From the NCBI GenBank assembly GCA_947629225.1, contig CANRCY010000060.1, positions 1 through 8,137 of the forward strand: DNA of 8,137 nucleotides, in the 5' to 3' direction. Positions 1 through 5,430 of the stretch are shown here, piece after piece (position 1 is the stretch's first letter; every line of letters begins with the position of its first letter). The translations under genes were made by a program, and so were the position numbers. A model generated the notes under the pieces. That model did not search any database. It was not told where the DNA came from and was given only the letters and a program-made list of their open reading frames with translations. This stretch comes from an uncultured Clostridia bacterium. Its GTDB lineage: Bacteria; Bacillota; Clostridia; Christensenellales; Borkfalkiaceae.

Positions 1-899
1 CAGAGCTGTGCGTACCAATCGGAGATGTATTTGAGATTGTCCGAATAGGGGAGCATGACGCCGATATTCTTGCCGTCTTTCATCGCAATGTATTGCAAAG
101 TGGCGCAGAGGAGCGCGGGGTTCTTTTTGAGATCGGCGCTGCGGCAAAGTTTGTCCATATACGCCGCGCCTTTGAGGAGCAGTTTGATATCGATCCCGAG
201 CACTGCCGCGGGCAGGAGCCCCACGGGGGAGAGCTCGGAAAATCTTCCGCCCACGCCGTCGCCGAGAACGAAGCTCTTTACGCCGCCGAGCTCTTTGGAG
301 ATCTTGACGAGGTTGCCGCGGGAGGCGTCCGTTGTGAAGATGAGGTGATCCTTTACATTCTCGCCCGCCTTTTCGAGAAGTTCGGCAATGATGAGATATT
401 GGGTCATCGTCTCGCTCGTCGCTCCGCTCTTGGAAATGACGTTGAAGCAGGTCTTTTTCACGTCGATCACGTCCAAAAGTTCCTTCATTCGGACGGGGTC
501 CACGTTGTCTTCCACATAGAACTTGGGACCTTTGCGCTTGGACTTGGGCAGGTCGTTATAATGCAGGTGGCAGAGAGCGCCGAACGCCATGATGGGACCG
601 AGCGCACTCCCGCCGATGCCGAGCACGACGAAATATTCGAACTTTCTGCGCACCTCTTTCGCGGTCGCAAGAATGTCGGCAACAATTTCGTTTTGGTTAT
701 AGGGGAGTTCCGTCCAACCCATAAAGAGTTCGTCTTTGCCGCGGTTTTCAGCCACATAGGCATGCGCCGCTTTGGCAATTTTTTTATGGGCGTCAAGAGT
801 CTTTTGCGAATAGCCCTTGCCGCCTAAATATTTGTCCGTCATGTTGGTGTAGTCCACCGTGACGCGAAGTTGTTTTTTGAGTTCGTCAGTCAGTCTCAT
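1..899 (-). CDS. pgi: Glucose-6-phosphate isomerase, N-terminal part (runs off left edge)
   Basis: Interconverts glucose 6-phosphate and fructose 6-phosphate in glycolysis/gluconeogenesis (cytoplasmic; family knowledge). About 299 residues are present; bacterial Pgi of this type is usually about 440-550 aa, so the C-terminal part with the second family signature lies outside the window. Visible motifs: the first SIS-fold loop VVLGIGGSALGP (about residues 91-102), the phosphate-binding stretch SKSGATSETMTQ (about 156-167) and the family signature GDGVGGRFSELSPVG (about 213-227). The start ATG (complement of 897-899) is chosen because GGAGGT lies 5 nt upstream (complement of 905-910), behind a good promoter. 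Transcribed alone, away from the repeat block at 1021-1637. The frame is uninterrupted. Identity is nearly certain from the motifs; only the 3' end is unknown. Confidence 0.96.
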   Translation of the reverse strand, partial: MRLTDELKKQLRVTVDYTNMTDKYLGGKGYSQKTLDAHKKIAKAAHAYVAENRGKDELFMGWTELPYNQNEIVADILATAKEVRRKFEYFVVLGIGGSALGPIMAFGALCHLHYNDLPKSKRKGPKFYVEDNVDPVRMKELLDVIDVKKTCFNVISKSGATSETMTQYLIIAELLEKAGENVKDHLIFTTDASRGNLVKISKELGGVKSFVLGDGVGGRFSELSPVGLLPAAVLGIDIKLLLKGAAYMDKLCRSADLKKNPALLCATLQYIAMKDGKNIGVMLPYSDNLKYISDWYAQL

Positions 900-927
900 A
901 ATTTACCTCCGGAAGTTATCTTAAAAT

Positions 928-956
928 ATTTTAGAATACTTTTTTGAGAAAGTCAA
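928..956 (-). promoter_or_regulatory. SigA-type promoter of pgi
   Basis: On the minus strand, TTGACT (951-956) and TAAAAT (928-933) are separated by exactly 17 nt. The predicted start is near 921, giving a leader of roughly 20 nt that carries GGAGGT at 905-910. The promoter lies just downstream of the hairpin at 990-1020, so pgi is insulated from transcription coming from the LRR gene. Confidence 0.8.
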
Positions 957-980
957 GGGGATAGGGGCAATTTTCGGGAA

Positions 981-1020
981 AAAGAAAGCCCGCCGCGGTT
1001 TTTGAGAAAAACCGCGGCGG
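981..1020 (-). terminator. Intrinsic terminator, end of the LRR-lipoprotein transcript
   Basis: A 14-bp perfect stem (990-1003 with 1007-1020, loop GAG) is followed on the minus strand by a CTTTCTTTTT tract (about 981-989). It sits between the repeat block and the pgi promoter, so it would stop minus-strand transcription from the LRR gene. The 40 bp 981-1020 repeat 2721-2760 with one mismatch (in the loop). Here the outer stem half present at 2761-2768 is missing and a repeat begins instead. Confidence 0.75.
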
Positions 1021-1102
1021 CGAGGTAGAGATTTCTCGACTACGCTCGAAATGACGTAAGTGCAGTGGAGATGTTTCGACTTCGGCTAACGCCTCCGCTC
1101 AA

Positions 1103-1174
1103 CATGACGTGATTGGGGAAACCCCCACCTGTCTCACTTCGTGAGCCACCCGCCCCCTTGGGAAGGGGGCAGGT
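1103..1174. repeat. Repeat B, copy 1
   Basis: Holds hairpins GGGG-aaa-CCCC, CTCAC-ttc-GTGAG (1133-1145) and GCCCCCTT-ggg-AAGGGGGC (1152-1170). Related copies: 1306-1379, 2862-2934 and 7554-7621. Confidence 0.85.
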
Positions 1175-1221
1175 AAAGCAATGCGGGACGGAATGACGCT
1201 CGCGTTTCAAAATTTCGAATT

Positions 1222-1311
1222 GTCATTTCGACCAAGCCGCGTTAGCGGCGCGTGGAGAAATCTCAACTATATTTAATAAAGTAGAGATTTCTCGACTACG
1301 CTCAACATGAC
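1222..1311. repeat. Repeat A, copy 1 (90-bp imperfect inverted repeat)
   Basis: Nearly identical to 1429-1518. The outer arms GTCATTTCGA and TCGA/CAACATGAC face each other. An inner stem GAGAAATCTCAACTA pairs with TAGAGATTTCTC, and the left half carries the extra hairpin GCCGC-gtta-GCGGC. This copy ends CTCAACATGAC and runs directly into repeat B2. Confidence 0.85.
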
Positions 1312-1379
1312 GTGATTGGGGAAACCCCCACCTGTCACGGCTACGCCGTGCCACCCGCCCCCTTGGGAAGGGGGCAGGT
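1306..1379. repeat. Repeat B, copy 2
   Basis: Same layout as copy 1, but the middle hairpin is CACGGC-tac-GCCGTG (1336-1350) in place of CTCAC-ttc-GTGAG. The stem is kept while its sequence changes. Confidence 0.85.
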
Positions 1380-1428
1380 AAAACCTTGAGGCGCGGAATG
1401 ACGCGCGCGCGTTCCAAAATTTCAAATT

Positions 1429-1518
1429 GTCATTTCGACCAAGCCGCGTTAGCGGCGCGTGGAGAAATCTCAACTATATTTAATAAAGTAGAGATTTCTC
1501 GACTACGCTCGAAATGAC
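1429..1518. repeat. Repeat A, copy 2
   Basis: Second copy of the 90-bp inverted repeat, 207 bp from the first. It keeps the form CTCGAAATGAC at its right end, so both ends match as inverted repeats (GTCATTTCGA / TCGAAATGAC). Confidence 0.85.
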
Positions 1519-1637
1519 AGTTTAGGAACCCCTCAGTCTCGCTTTGCTCGACAGCTCCCCTATAGGGGCGCCAAGGCTCTGCGGGGGAGGCGGCAGGGAC
1601 CGCCGCTGCACCACCACGGAGAGGGGCTTTTGGACGC

Positions 1638-2474
1638 TTATCCCTCCCGTTTCCAATAATACTCGCTGTAAGTATCTCTCAGATAATTTGCGGCTTGCGT
1701 GGGTTTTTGAAGCCTTGTAACCTTGTGGACATCTGACATATCTTTATTTTGCGACACTTTCCACCCGTTCGGATTCTTGAAATGCACTTCTTTCAACCCT
1801 TCGCAAGCCGCGAACGCACGCTCTCCGATCGAGGTCACGCTGTCGGGAATCGTGACCGAAGTCAAAGAACAGTGAAAAAACGCACCAGAGCCGATTGAGA
1901 TTACGCCGCTACCAATGGTGACCGAAGTCAATCCGCTACATTCCGCGAACACCGCCGCCTCTCCGATCGAAATCACGCTGTCGGGAATATCAATGGAAGT
2001 CAACCCGCTACAATAATAGAACGCATAACCTTCAATTGAGATCACGCTGTCGGGAATCGTGACTGAAGTCAACCAGTGATGACCATTGAATGCTTCACCC
2101 CCAATCGATGTCACGGGCTTGCCTTCATAGTTGTTTGTAATGATGAGGTCGGTATCTGTGCAGTCGCCGATACCCGAGACCTCGTATTCTTTATCCTCGT
2201 TGATGAGGGTATATTTAAGCCCGAGGCTTGCCTTTGTTCCGCACCATCTGCAAGTCATGTCTTCAAAGTCGTGCCCCGCACGATATAATTTAGTCTGCTT
2301 TTCTCCACAGGCACATTCTCGCTCTTTTGTACCGTCTGTCTTGCAGGTCGCTTCCTTTAATACTTTCCATTCGCCGAAGGCGTGAATGTGTTTTTCTCCG
2401 CATGATGTAAGACCGAACGCCATGCAGAAGGTTGCTACGATCGCCAAAAGGACGAGCCAAAATTTGTGTTTCAT
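1638..2474 (-). CDS. BspA-like leucine-rich-repeat (LRR_5) lipoprotein
   Basis: 278 aa predicted surface lipoprotein. The N-terminus has KHK, then a hydrophobic segment (about 5-22) and lipobox LTSC with Cys25 as the lipidation site (signal peptidase II type). Residues 30-80 form a Cys/His-rich module (C44, C54, C56, C74, C77; CACG, CRWCG), a type common in clostridial surface proteins. Residues about 119-232 are LRR_5 repeats of about 23 residues built on LTSVTIPDSVxSIGxxAF. The last about 45 residues are charged and aromatic with no recognised domain. Proteins of this type are thought to mediate adhesion or binding; no specific ligand can be inferred. The start is fixed by AAGGAGAT (complement of 2483-2490), 8 nt upstream. 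The gene sits alone behind the leader RNA at 2506-2661, and by eye is more AT-rich than its neighbours. Confidence 0.88.
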   Translation of the reverse strand: MKHKFWLVLLAIVATFCMAFGLTSCGEKHIHAFGEWKVLKEATCKTDGTKERECACGEKQTKLYRAGHDFEDMTCRWCGTKASLGLKYTLINEDKEYEVSGIGDCTDTDLIITNNYEGKPVTSIGGEAFNGHHWLTSVTIPDSVISIEGYAFYYCSGLTSIDIPDSVISIGEAAVFAECSGLTSVTIGSGVISIGSGAFFHCSLTSVTIPDSVTSIGERAFAACEGLKEVHFKNPNGWKVSQNKDMSDVHKVTRLQKPTQAANYLRDTYSEYYWKREG

Positions 2475-2505
2475 AAGTTTCTATCTCCTTTTTATTTTTT
2501 TACAT

Positions 2506-2537
2506 AAAAAAAGTGTGTTCCCGAAAGGAAACACACT
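2506..2537 (-). terminator. Intrinsic terminator within the LRR-gene leader
   Basis: On the minus strand, AGTGTGTTTCC and GGGAACACACT form a 10-bp stem with one bulge and a short TTTC loop, followed directly by seven T. It lies between the leader stem and the ribosome binding site, the usual position of a transcription attenuator. Confidence 0.75.
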
Positions 2538-2661
2538 GCGTTGGTATCTCCGATCAGGTTACCACACACAAATCGAATAATCCGGCGCAATCTCCGAATA
2601 TAAAGAGATACACAATGCCAGGATTGTGCTTCGGAGAAAGAATTATTCGGTTGTGTGTGGT
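2506..2661 (-). ncRNA. Structured leader RNA ending in a terminator (putative attenuator)
   Basis: The predicted transcription start (about 2661) coincides with the first base of a long stem. P1: 2642-2661 pairs with 2561-2581 (about 20 bp, ACCACACACAA with UUGUGUGUGGU at the base). P2: UCUCCGAA (2630-2637) with UUCGGAGA (2591-2598). P3: CACAAU (2623-2628) with AUUGUG (2611-2616). A linker then repeats UCGGAGAU (2546-2553), followed by hairpin AGUGUGUUUCC / GGGAACACACU (2512-2537) and seven U (2506-2512). The LRR gene's ribosome binding site starts 16 nt later. P2's 5' arm could pair with either UCGGAGA copy, and P1's ACACAC with the terminator's 5' arm, so a nested antiterminator fold is possible. 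No riboswitch class was recognised. Confidence 0.55.
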
Positions 2662-2667
2662 GAATTC

Positions 2668-2696
2668 AGTATAGCATAACCAAAGAACTTTTACAA
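2668..2696 (-). promoter_or_regulatory. SigA-type promoter of leader RNA and LRR lipoprotein
   Basis: TTGTAA (2691-2696) and TATACT (2668-2673) with a 17-nt spacer on the minus strand. The start expected about 7 nt downstream is 2661, the first base of leader stem P1. Confidence 0.7.
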
Positions 2697-2721
2697 GTGT
2701 TTGAAAAATTTTTTTGAAAAA

Positions 2722-2768
2722 AAGAAAGCCCGCCGCGGTTTTTAAGAAAAACCGCGGCGGGCTTTCTT
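2722..2768. terminator. Bidirectional intrinsic terminator (22-bp perfect stem)
   Basis: 2722-2743 pairs perfectly with 2747-2768 (loop AAG); the core is GCCCGCCGCGG. On the minus strand the stem is followed by a T-rich tract (TTTTTTTC, about 2715-2722), so it ends the FNT transcript and shields the LRR promoter. The core 2721-2760 recurs at 981-1020. Confidence 0.88.
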
Positions 2769-2846
2769 CGTACTTGGACGTAGCAAGATTCCCTCGGAGA
2801 GTTGCAATTCGGACTTCGTTAAAGCGATTCGGCTCGGAATGACGCT
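2769..2846. repeat. Repeat E, copy 1
   Basis: Begins directly at the edge of the terminator. Its reverse complement matches 7316-7392 closely (shared blocks TCATTCCGAGCCGAAT, GCTTTAACGAAG, CTCCGAGGGAATCTTGCTACG), so the two copies are inverted relative to each other. No coding potential. Confidence 0.8.
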
Positions 2847-2861
2847 AACGCCTTCGCTCAA

Positions 2862-2973
2862 CATGACGTGATTGGGGGAAACCCCCACCTGTCTCACTTC
2901 GTGAGCCACCCGCCCCCTTGGGAAGGGGGCGGGTCTGCCCACCCCTTAGTCCCCCTCCGATGGAGGGGGTAGA
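2862..2973. repeat. Repeat B, copy 3, plus hairpin C
   Basis: B copy at 2862-2934 (CTCAC-ttc-GTGAG; GCCCCCTT-ggg-AAGGGGGC), followed by a CCCCCTCC-gat-GGAGGGGG hairpin at 2951-2969 that ends 4 nt from the FNT stop codon. The same B-then-C order recurs at 7554-7667. No T-tract follows, so the hairpins are not an obvious terminator. Confidence 0.8.
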
Positions 2974-3642
2974 TCAGTCGGTTGCTTTGTCCGAGGGTTT
3001 TATCAAGAGCAGGGAGGGGATGAGGAGGGCGCCCAGAGAGTTGCCGATGAGGATCATGCAAATGTAGCCGAAACTCTGCCATGAGGCGACTCCGTACGCC
3101 GCGAAATAGAACATGTCGGCAATGGAGTGCTCGTAGCCGCTCAGAATGAATACGGGAATGCCGATGAGCACGCCGAGAGTCGATTTGTTGTTATTCTTGT
3201 AGATGTCCACGGCGAGATAGACGAGGATCCCGCACAAAAAGGCGCGCAAGAGCCCGAACAAATACCCTTGCCCGAGCTTTGCCGTGCACAGAACGGTCGC
3301 CGTCTCCTTCATGTTCGGGAACACCCAGCCGCACAGATACCCGAACGCCGCCGTGCCGAGAACGTTTCCCGCAAGCCCCAAAAGGAGCACGGAAATATCC
3401 TCTTTTTTGTGCGCAGAGAGCACATAGCCGATCTTGCCCGTGTAGAGGGAGTAGCCCTTCATGCAGATACAGAGAAGGGCGATGGGGAACATGAACGCGC
3501 CCACATAGTAGGAAAAGGCAAGACTGCCGTCCGCGTTCTTTGCGTAACAGGCGAGAAACACTGCCCCGCCGATCGAAATGAGCATGCCCGCGAGAAATCC
3601 GTTCGCGAGCCGTTGCAACAGAGTGAGCGCTTTGTTCTTCAT
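2974..3642 (-). CDS. Formate/nitrite transporter (FNT) family channel
   Basis: 222 aa polytopic membrane protein of the FocA/NirC family, channels for small monovalent anions such as formate, nitrite or hydrosulfide. Hydrophobic segments lie near residues 13-33, 45-62, 84-106, 127-147, 156-170 and 190-214, giving the expected six. Family marks: the LYTGKIGYVLSAH region (67-79), matching the FNT broken-helix loop; LAGNVLGTA (90-98); the signature SGYEHSIADMF (168-178) with pore His172; and GNSLGA (200-205). It is shorter than FocA (about 285 aa), mainly in connecting loops. Start ATG at 3642 has GGAGGA 5 nt upstream; an upstream TTG at 3690 lies inside the promoter and is rejected. Formate export is the likeliest role in a fermenter, but the substrate cannot be read from sequence. 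Confidence 0.9.
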   Translation of the reverse strand: MKNKALTLLQRLANGFLAGMLISIGGAVFLACYAKNADGSLAFSYYVGAFMFPIALLCICMKGYSLYTGKIGYVLSAHKKEDISVLLLGLAGNVLGTAAFGYLCGWVFPNMKETATVLCTAKLGQGYLFGLLRAFLCGILVYLAVDIYKNNNKSTLGVLIGIPVFILSGYEHSIADMFYFAAYGVASWQSFGYICMILIGNSLGALLIPSLLLIKPSDKATD

Positions 3643-3660
3643 TGGTATCCTCCGCGAAAA

Positions 3661-3690
3661 ATTGTAGCACAGGCGGGGAGAAGTTGTCAA
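3661..3690 (-). promoter_or_regulatory. SigA-type promoter of the FNT gene
   Basis: TTGACA (3685-3690) and TACAAT (3661-3666) with an 18-nt spacer on the minus strand. The predicted start near 3654 is almost at the ribosome binding site, so the leader is only about 12 nt. Confidence 0.8.
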
Positions 3691-3751
3691 ATAAATGGAC
3701 GCGGAAGGGCGGCTTCTTGCCGCCGCGGGAGCGGGAAATGCGCAATCCCGC

Positions 3752-3780
3752 TTGCAAGCCGAAAAAACGTGTGCTATAAT
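3752..3780 (+). promoter_or_regulatory. SigA-type promoter upstream of the ROK kinase
   Basis: TTGCAA (3752-3757) and a perfect TATAAT (3775-3780), spacer 17 nt. The leader would be about 125 nt. A second, very AT-rich stretch (3835-3862, TATATT/TTATAT motifs) nearer the gene could be another promoter, but no clear -35 box is visible. The region 3691-3912 between the divergent genes holds no other gene. Confidence 0.7.
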
Positions 3781-3912
3781 AAAAGGAGAAAGCGCGACCC
3801 GTGCTTCGTGCGAAGGGCGTTTTCCGTCCGCCTTAAATTATATTATAAAGTTATATTATATAAGGAAAGAAGTTTTCGCAAAGAAAAGGGACAACGATAC
3901 AGGAGGAATTTT

Positions 3913-4872
3913 ATGAAATATTACATCGGGATCGACCTCGGCGGCATGAGCGCGAAAGCGGGGCTCATGGACGAGGAGGGGAATGTGCTCCGCACGGCGC
4001 GGTGCGAAACGAATGCGGAAAATCCCACGGAAGTCACGGCGGGCGATCTCGCCGACCTTGCGGGACGGCTCATCGAAGAGCAGGGCGTTGCGCGCGGGGA
4101 CGTCGCCGCCATCGGCGTCGGCTCTCCCGGGGTCATCAACAGCGAGAGCGGGACGGTCGTCGTCTGGTCGAATTTCCACTGGAAGGACGTTCCCCTCGGC
4201 GAAATGATCGCAAAGCGGGCGGGATTGCCCGTGTACGTCACCAACGACGCAAACGCGGCGGCGCTCGGCGAGGCGAAGTACGGCAGCGGCAAGGGCTATG
4301 CCGACAGCGTCATGATCACCCTCGGCACGGGGGTGGGCGGCGGAATCGTCCTCGGCGGCAAACTCTTCGACGGGTACCGCTCGGCGGGCGGAGAGCTCGG
4401 GCATACCGTCATCCGCAGAGGGGGGAAACTCTGCACCTGCGGCAGAAAGGGGTGCTTCGAATGCTATGCCTCGGCGACGGCGCTCAAACGGGAGACCCGC
4501 ATCGCCATGGAAAAGCACCCTGCCTCTCTCCTTTGGAAGTTTGCCCCCACGCCCGAAGAGGTGAGCGGCAAGACCGCCTTCGACGCGGCGCGCGCGGGAG
4601 ACCGCTATGCAAAGCGCGTCGTCAAAGAATATATCGAAAGCCTCGGCGACGGGATCGCAAACATCGTCAACTTGCTCCGCCCGCAGGCGATCGTGATCGG
4701 CGGGGGAGTTTCCAACGAGGGAGAATATCTCATTTCCCGCGTCCGAAAATATGTGGAAAAGCACATCTATGCCTCGGTGGAATATGCGCCGCTTGCGATC
4801 GTGTGCGCTTCCCTCGGCGGTGACGCAGGGCTGTACGGCGCATGCGCGTATGCAATGCAAAGAGTTCGATAA
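3913..4872 (+). CDS. ROK-family sugar kinase, probable glucokinase
   Basis: 319 aa, typical ROK glucokinase length. Likely phosphorylates glucose at C6 with ATP, feeding the isomerase encoded at 1-899. Visible motifs: N-terminal phosphate loop GIDLGGMSAKAG (6-17), with Met where DxGGT usually has Thr; TNDANAAALGE with the catalytic Asp of the N-D motif (about 112-122); GTGVGGGIVLGGKLFDG (about 136-152); GELGH; the ROK zinc-binding run CTCGRKGCFECYAS (about 176-189); and adenosine-site VIGGGVSNEGE near the C-terminus. Start fixed by AGGAGGAA (3901-3908) 4 nt upstream. An in-frame open stretch extends back to 3127 but is antisense to the FNT gene and has no start signals, so it is excluded. Other ROK sugar kinases (allose, N-acetylmannosamine) cannot be ruled out. 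Confidence 0.93.
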   Translation: MKYYIGIDLGGMSAKAGLMDEEGNVLRTARCETNAENPTEVTAGDLADLAGRLIEEQGVARGDVAAIGVGSPGVINSESGTVVVWSNFHWKDVPLGEMIAKRAGLPVYVTNDANAAALGEAKYGSGKGYADSVMITLGTGVGGGIVLGGKLFDGYRSAGGELGHTVIRRGGKLCTCGRKGCFECYASATALKRETRIAMEKHPASLLWKFAPTPEEVSGKTAFDAARAGDRYAKRVVKEYIESLGDGIANIVNLLRPQAIVIGGGVSNEGEYLISRVRKYVEKHIYASVEYAPLAIVCASLGGDAGLYGACAYAMQRVR

Positions 4873-4882
4873 TTTCGCGTTT

Positions 4883-4919
4883 CGCGGAAAATCTTTTGCT
4901 TTGCAAAATCTTTTCCGCG
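4883..4919. repeat. Palindrome D, copy 1
   Basis: Arms 4883-4899 and 4903-4919 around loop TTT, pairing at 15 of 17 positions; two mismatches in the right arm (TC where copy 2 has GA). It begins 10 nt after the kinase stop codon. Confidence 0.85.
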
Positions 4920-5149
4920 AGGAAACTTGCGTTGGCGTTTTAACCTGCTTGTCCTCTTGTTCGCCTTGACGGACAAGAAGGCAAAAGGTTTTGTCAAATT
5001 GGGTCGCCCACGGCGGAAGTGAATTCCGCCTAAGGCAAAGGGATTATATTTCGCACGATTCTTTTCCTCGATGTCATACCGACCGAGGCGCTTGCGCCGA
5101 GTGGAGTGTATCCCCTGTGGTTTTGCTCGCGGAAGGGGATTATATGTTT

Positions 5150-5186
5150 CGCGGAAAATCTTTTGCTTTGCAAAAGATTTTCCGCG
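5150..5186. repeat. Palindrome D, copy 2 (perfect)
   Basis: Arms CGCGGAAAATCTTTTGC (5150-5166) and its exact reverse complement (5170-5186), loop TTT. The flanking TTTCGCGG and CCGCGAGGA are shared with copy 1, 267 bp upstream. No T-tract follows on either strand. Confidence 0.9.
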
Positions 5187-5201
5187 AGGAATTTAATCTG
5201 T

Positions 5202-5301
5202 CATGTCGACCGAAGTGGAGACATCTCAACTACATTGCCCACCCCCGACAAGTTGGGGGTGGGCGAGTGCGGTAGAGATTTCTCGACAAGCTCGAAATGA
5301 C
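5202..5301. repeat. Repeat A variant carrying an internal GC hairpin
   Basis: Left half GTCATGTCGACC...GAGACATCTCAACTA and right half TAGAGATTTCTCGA...TCGAAATGAC match the arms of repeats 1222-1311 and 1429-1518. The AT-rich centre of those copies is replaced by GCCCACCCCC-(8 nt)-GGGGGTGGGC, and the GCCGC/GCGGC side hairpin is missing. Confidence 0.75.
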
Positions 5302-5347
5302 ATTTTGGAATGACGCGGGTCGAAATGACATTTTGGAACAGTGCGGG
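5292..5347. repeat. 28-bp tandem repeat
   Basis: Two consecutive 28-bp units starting TCGAAATGACATTTTGGAA (5292-5319, 5320-5347). A third related unit lies far away at about 7498-7525. Confidence 0.8.
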
Positions 5348-5430
5348 GAACGACGCGTTCGCGCGAGGCGAAATGACAATTCGGAAAACAAAAAACAGGG
5401 ATTGAATTTTTTGCGCGGGGCGTCGAAAAC

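Larger units (their letters stand above)
1021..1637. repeat. Gene-free block of hairpin-bearing repeats (families A, B, F)
   Basis: No credible gene. Short ORFs here translate repeat sequence. Family A: a 90-bp imperfect inverted repeat at 1222-1311 and again at 1429-1518, starting GTCATTTCGACC and ending near CGAAATGAC, with the arms GAGAAATCTC / GAGATTTCTC around an AT-rich centre. Partial A copies lie at 1025-1054 and about 1065-1108. Family B (1103-1174, 1306-1379): starts CATGACGTGATTGGGG and holds three small hairpins. A and B alternate with a period of about 203-207 bp, so this is an A-B tandem array. At 1520-1636 a different GC-rich element (F) contains the palindrome CCCCTATAGGGG and a GGCGG/CCGCC hairpin. 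All lie between the LRR stop codon and its terminator. Confidence 0.85.
4873..5400. repeat. Gene-free repeat block between the ROK kinase and aspS
   Basis: No gene seen. In order: palindrome D1 (4883-4919); a weak hairpin AACCT...AGGTTTT with inner CTTGTCC/GGACAAG (4942-4992) that may terminate the kinase transcript; GGCGGAA/TTCCGCC hairpin (about 5012-5030); an A-like half element starting GTCATACCGACC with inner hairpin GGCGC-tt-GCGCC (about 5071-5115); palindrome D2 (5150-5186); an A-type inverted repeat with a GCCCACCCCC/GGGGGTGGGC hairpin at its centre (about 5202-5301); and a 28-bp tandem duplication at 5292-5347. Confidence 0.8.

Noticed and set aside
93..827. 244-aa plus-strand ORF
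   Set aside because: It is antisense to pgi, whose frame carries unmistakable family motifs; its translation shows no domain.
1223..1473. Small ORFs in the repeat blocks (64-66 aa here; similar ones at 2742-3082, 4991-5444 and 7437-7748)
   Set aside because: They translate the repeats themselves, share the same peptide fragments in several frames, and have no ribosome binding site.
1021..1637. CRISPR array
   Set aside because: The repeats are 70-90 bp, imperfect, and contain several hairpins; there are no uniform repeat-spacer units and no cas genes.
2540..2562. TPP (THI-box) riboswitch, suggested by AACCUGAUC followed by GG...CC...CG in the leader RNA
   Set aside because: The obligatory CUGAGA half of the THI element is absent, the P1 partners do not match, and the downstream gene is unrelated to thiamine.
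2561..2661. MITE with ACCACACACAA terminal inverted repeats
   Set aside because: Possible, but no target-site duplication or second copy is visible, and the fit of promoter, start and terminator favours an RNA.
2500..2662. T-box leader
   Set aside because: No GGGUGGNACCGCG-type antiterminator sequence and no AGUA-bulge stem; the downstream gene is not a synthetase or amino-acid gene.
3127..3912. N-terminal extension of the ROK kinase frame to 3127
   Set aside because: The extension is antisense to the FNT gene, crosses both divergent promoters and has no start signals; ATG 3913 has an ideal ribosome binding site.
3856..4860. 334-aa minus-strand ORF
   Set aside because: Shadow of the GC-rich ROK gene; low-complexity Arg/Ala-rich translation with no recognisable fold.
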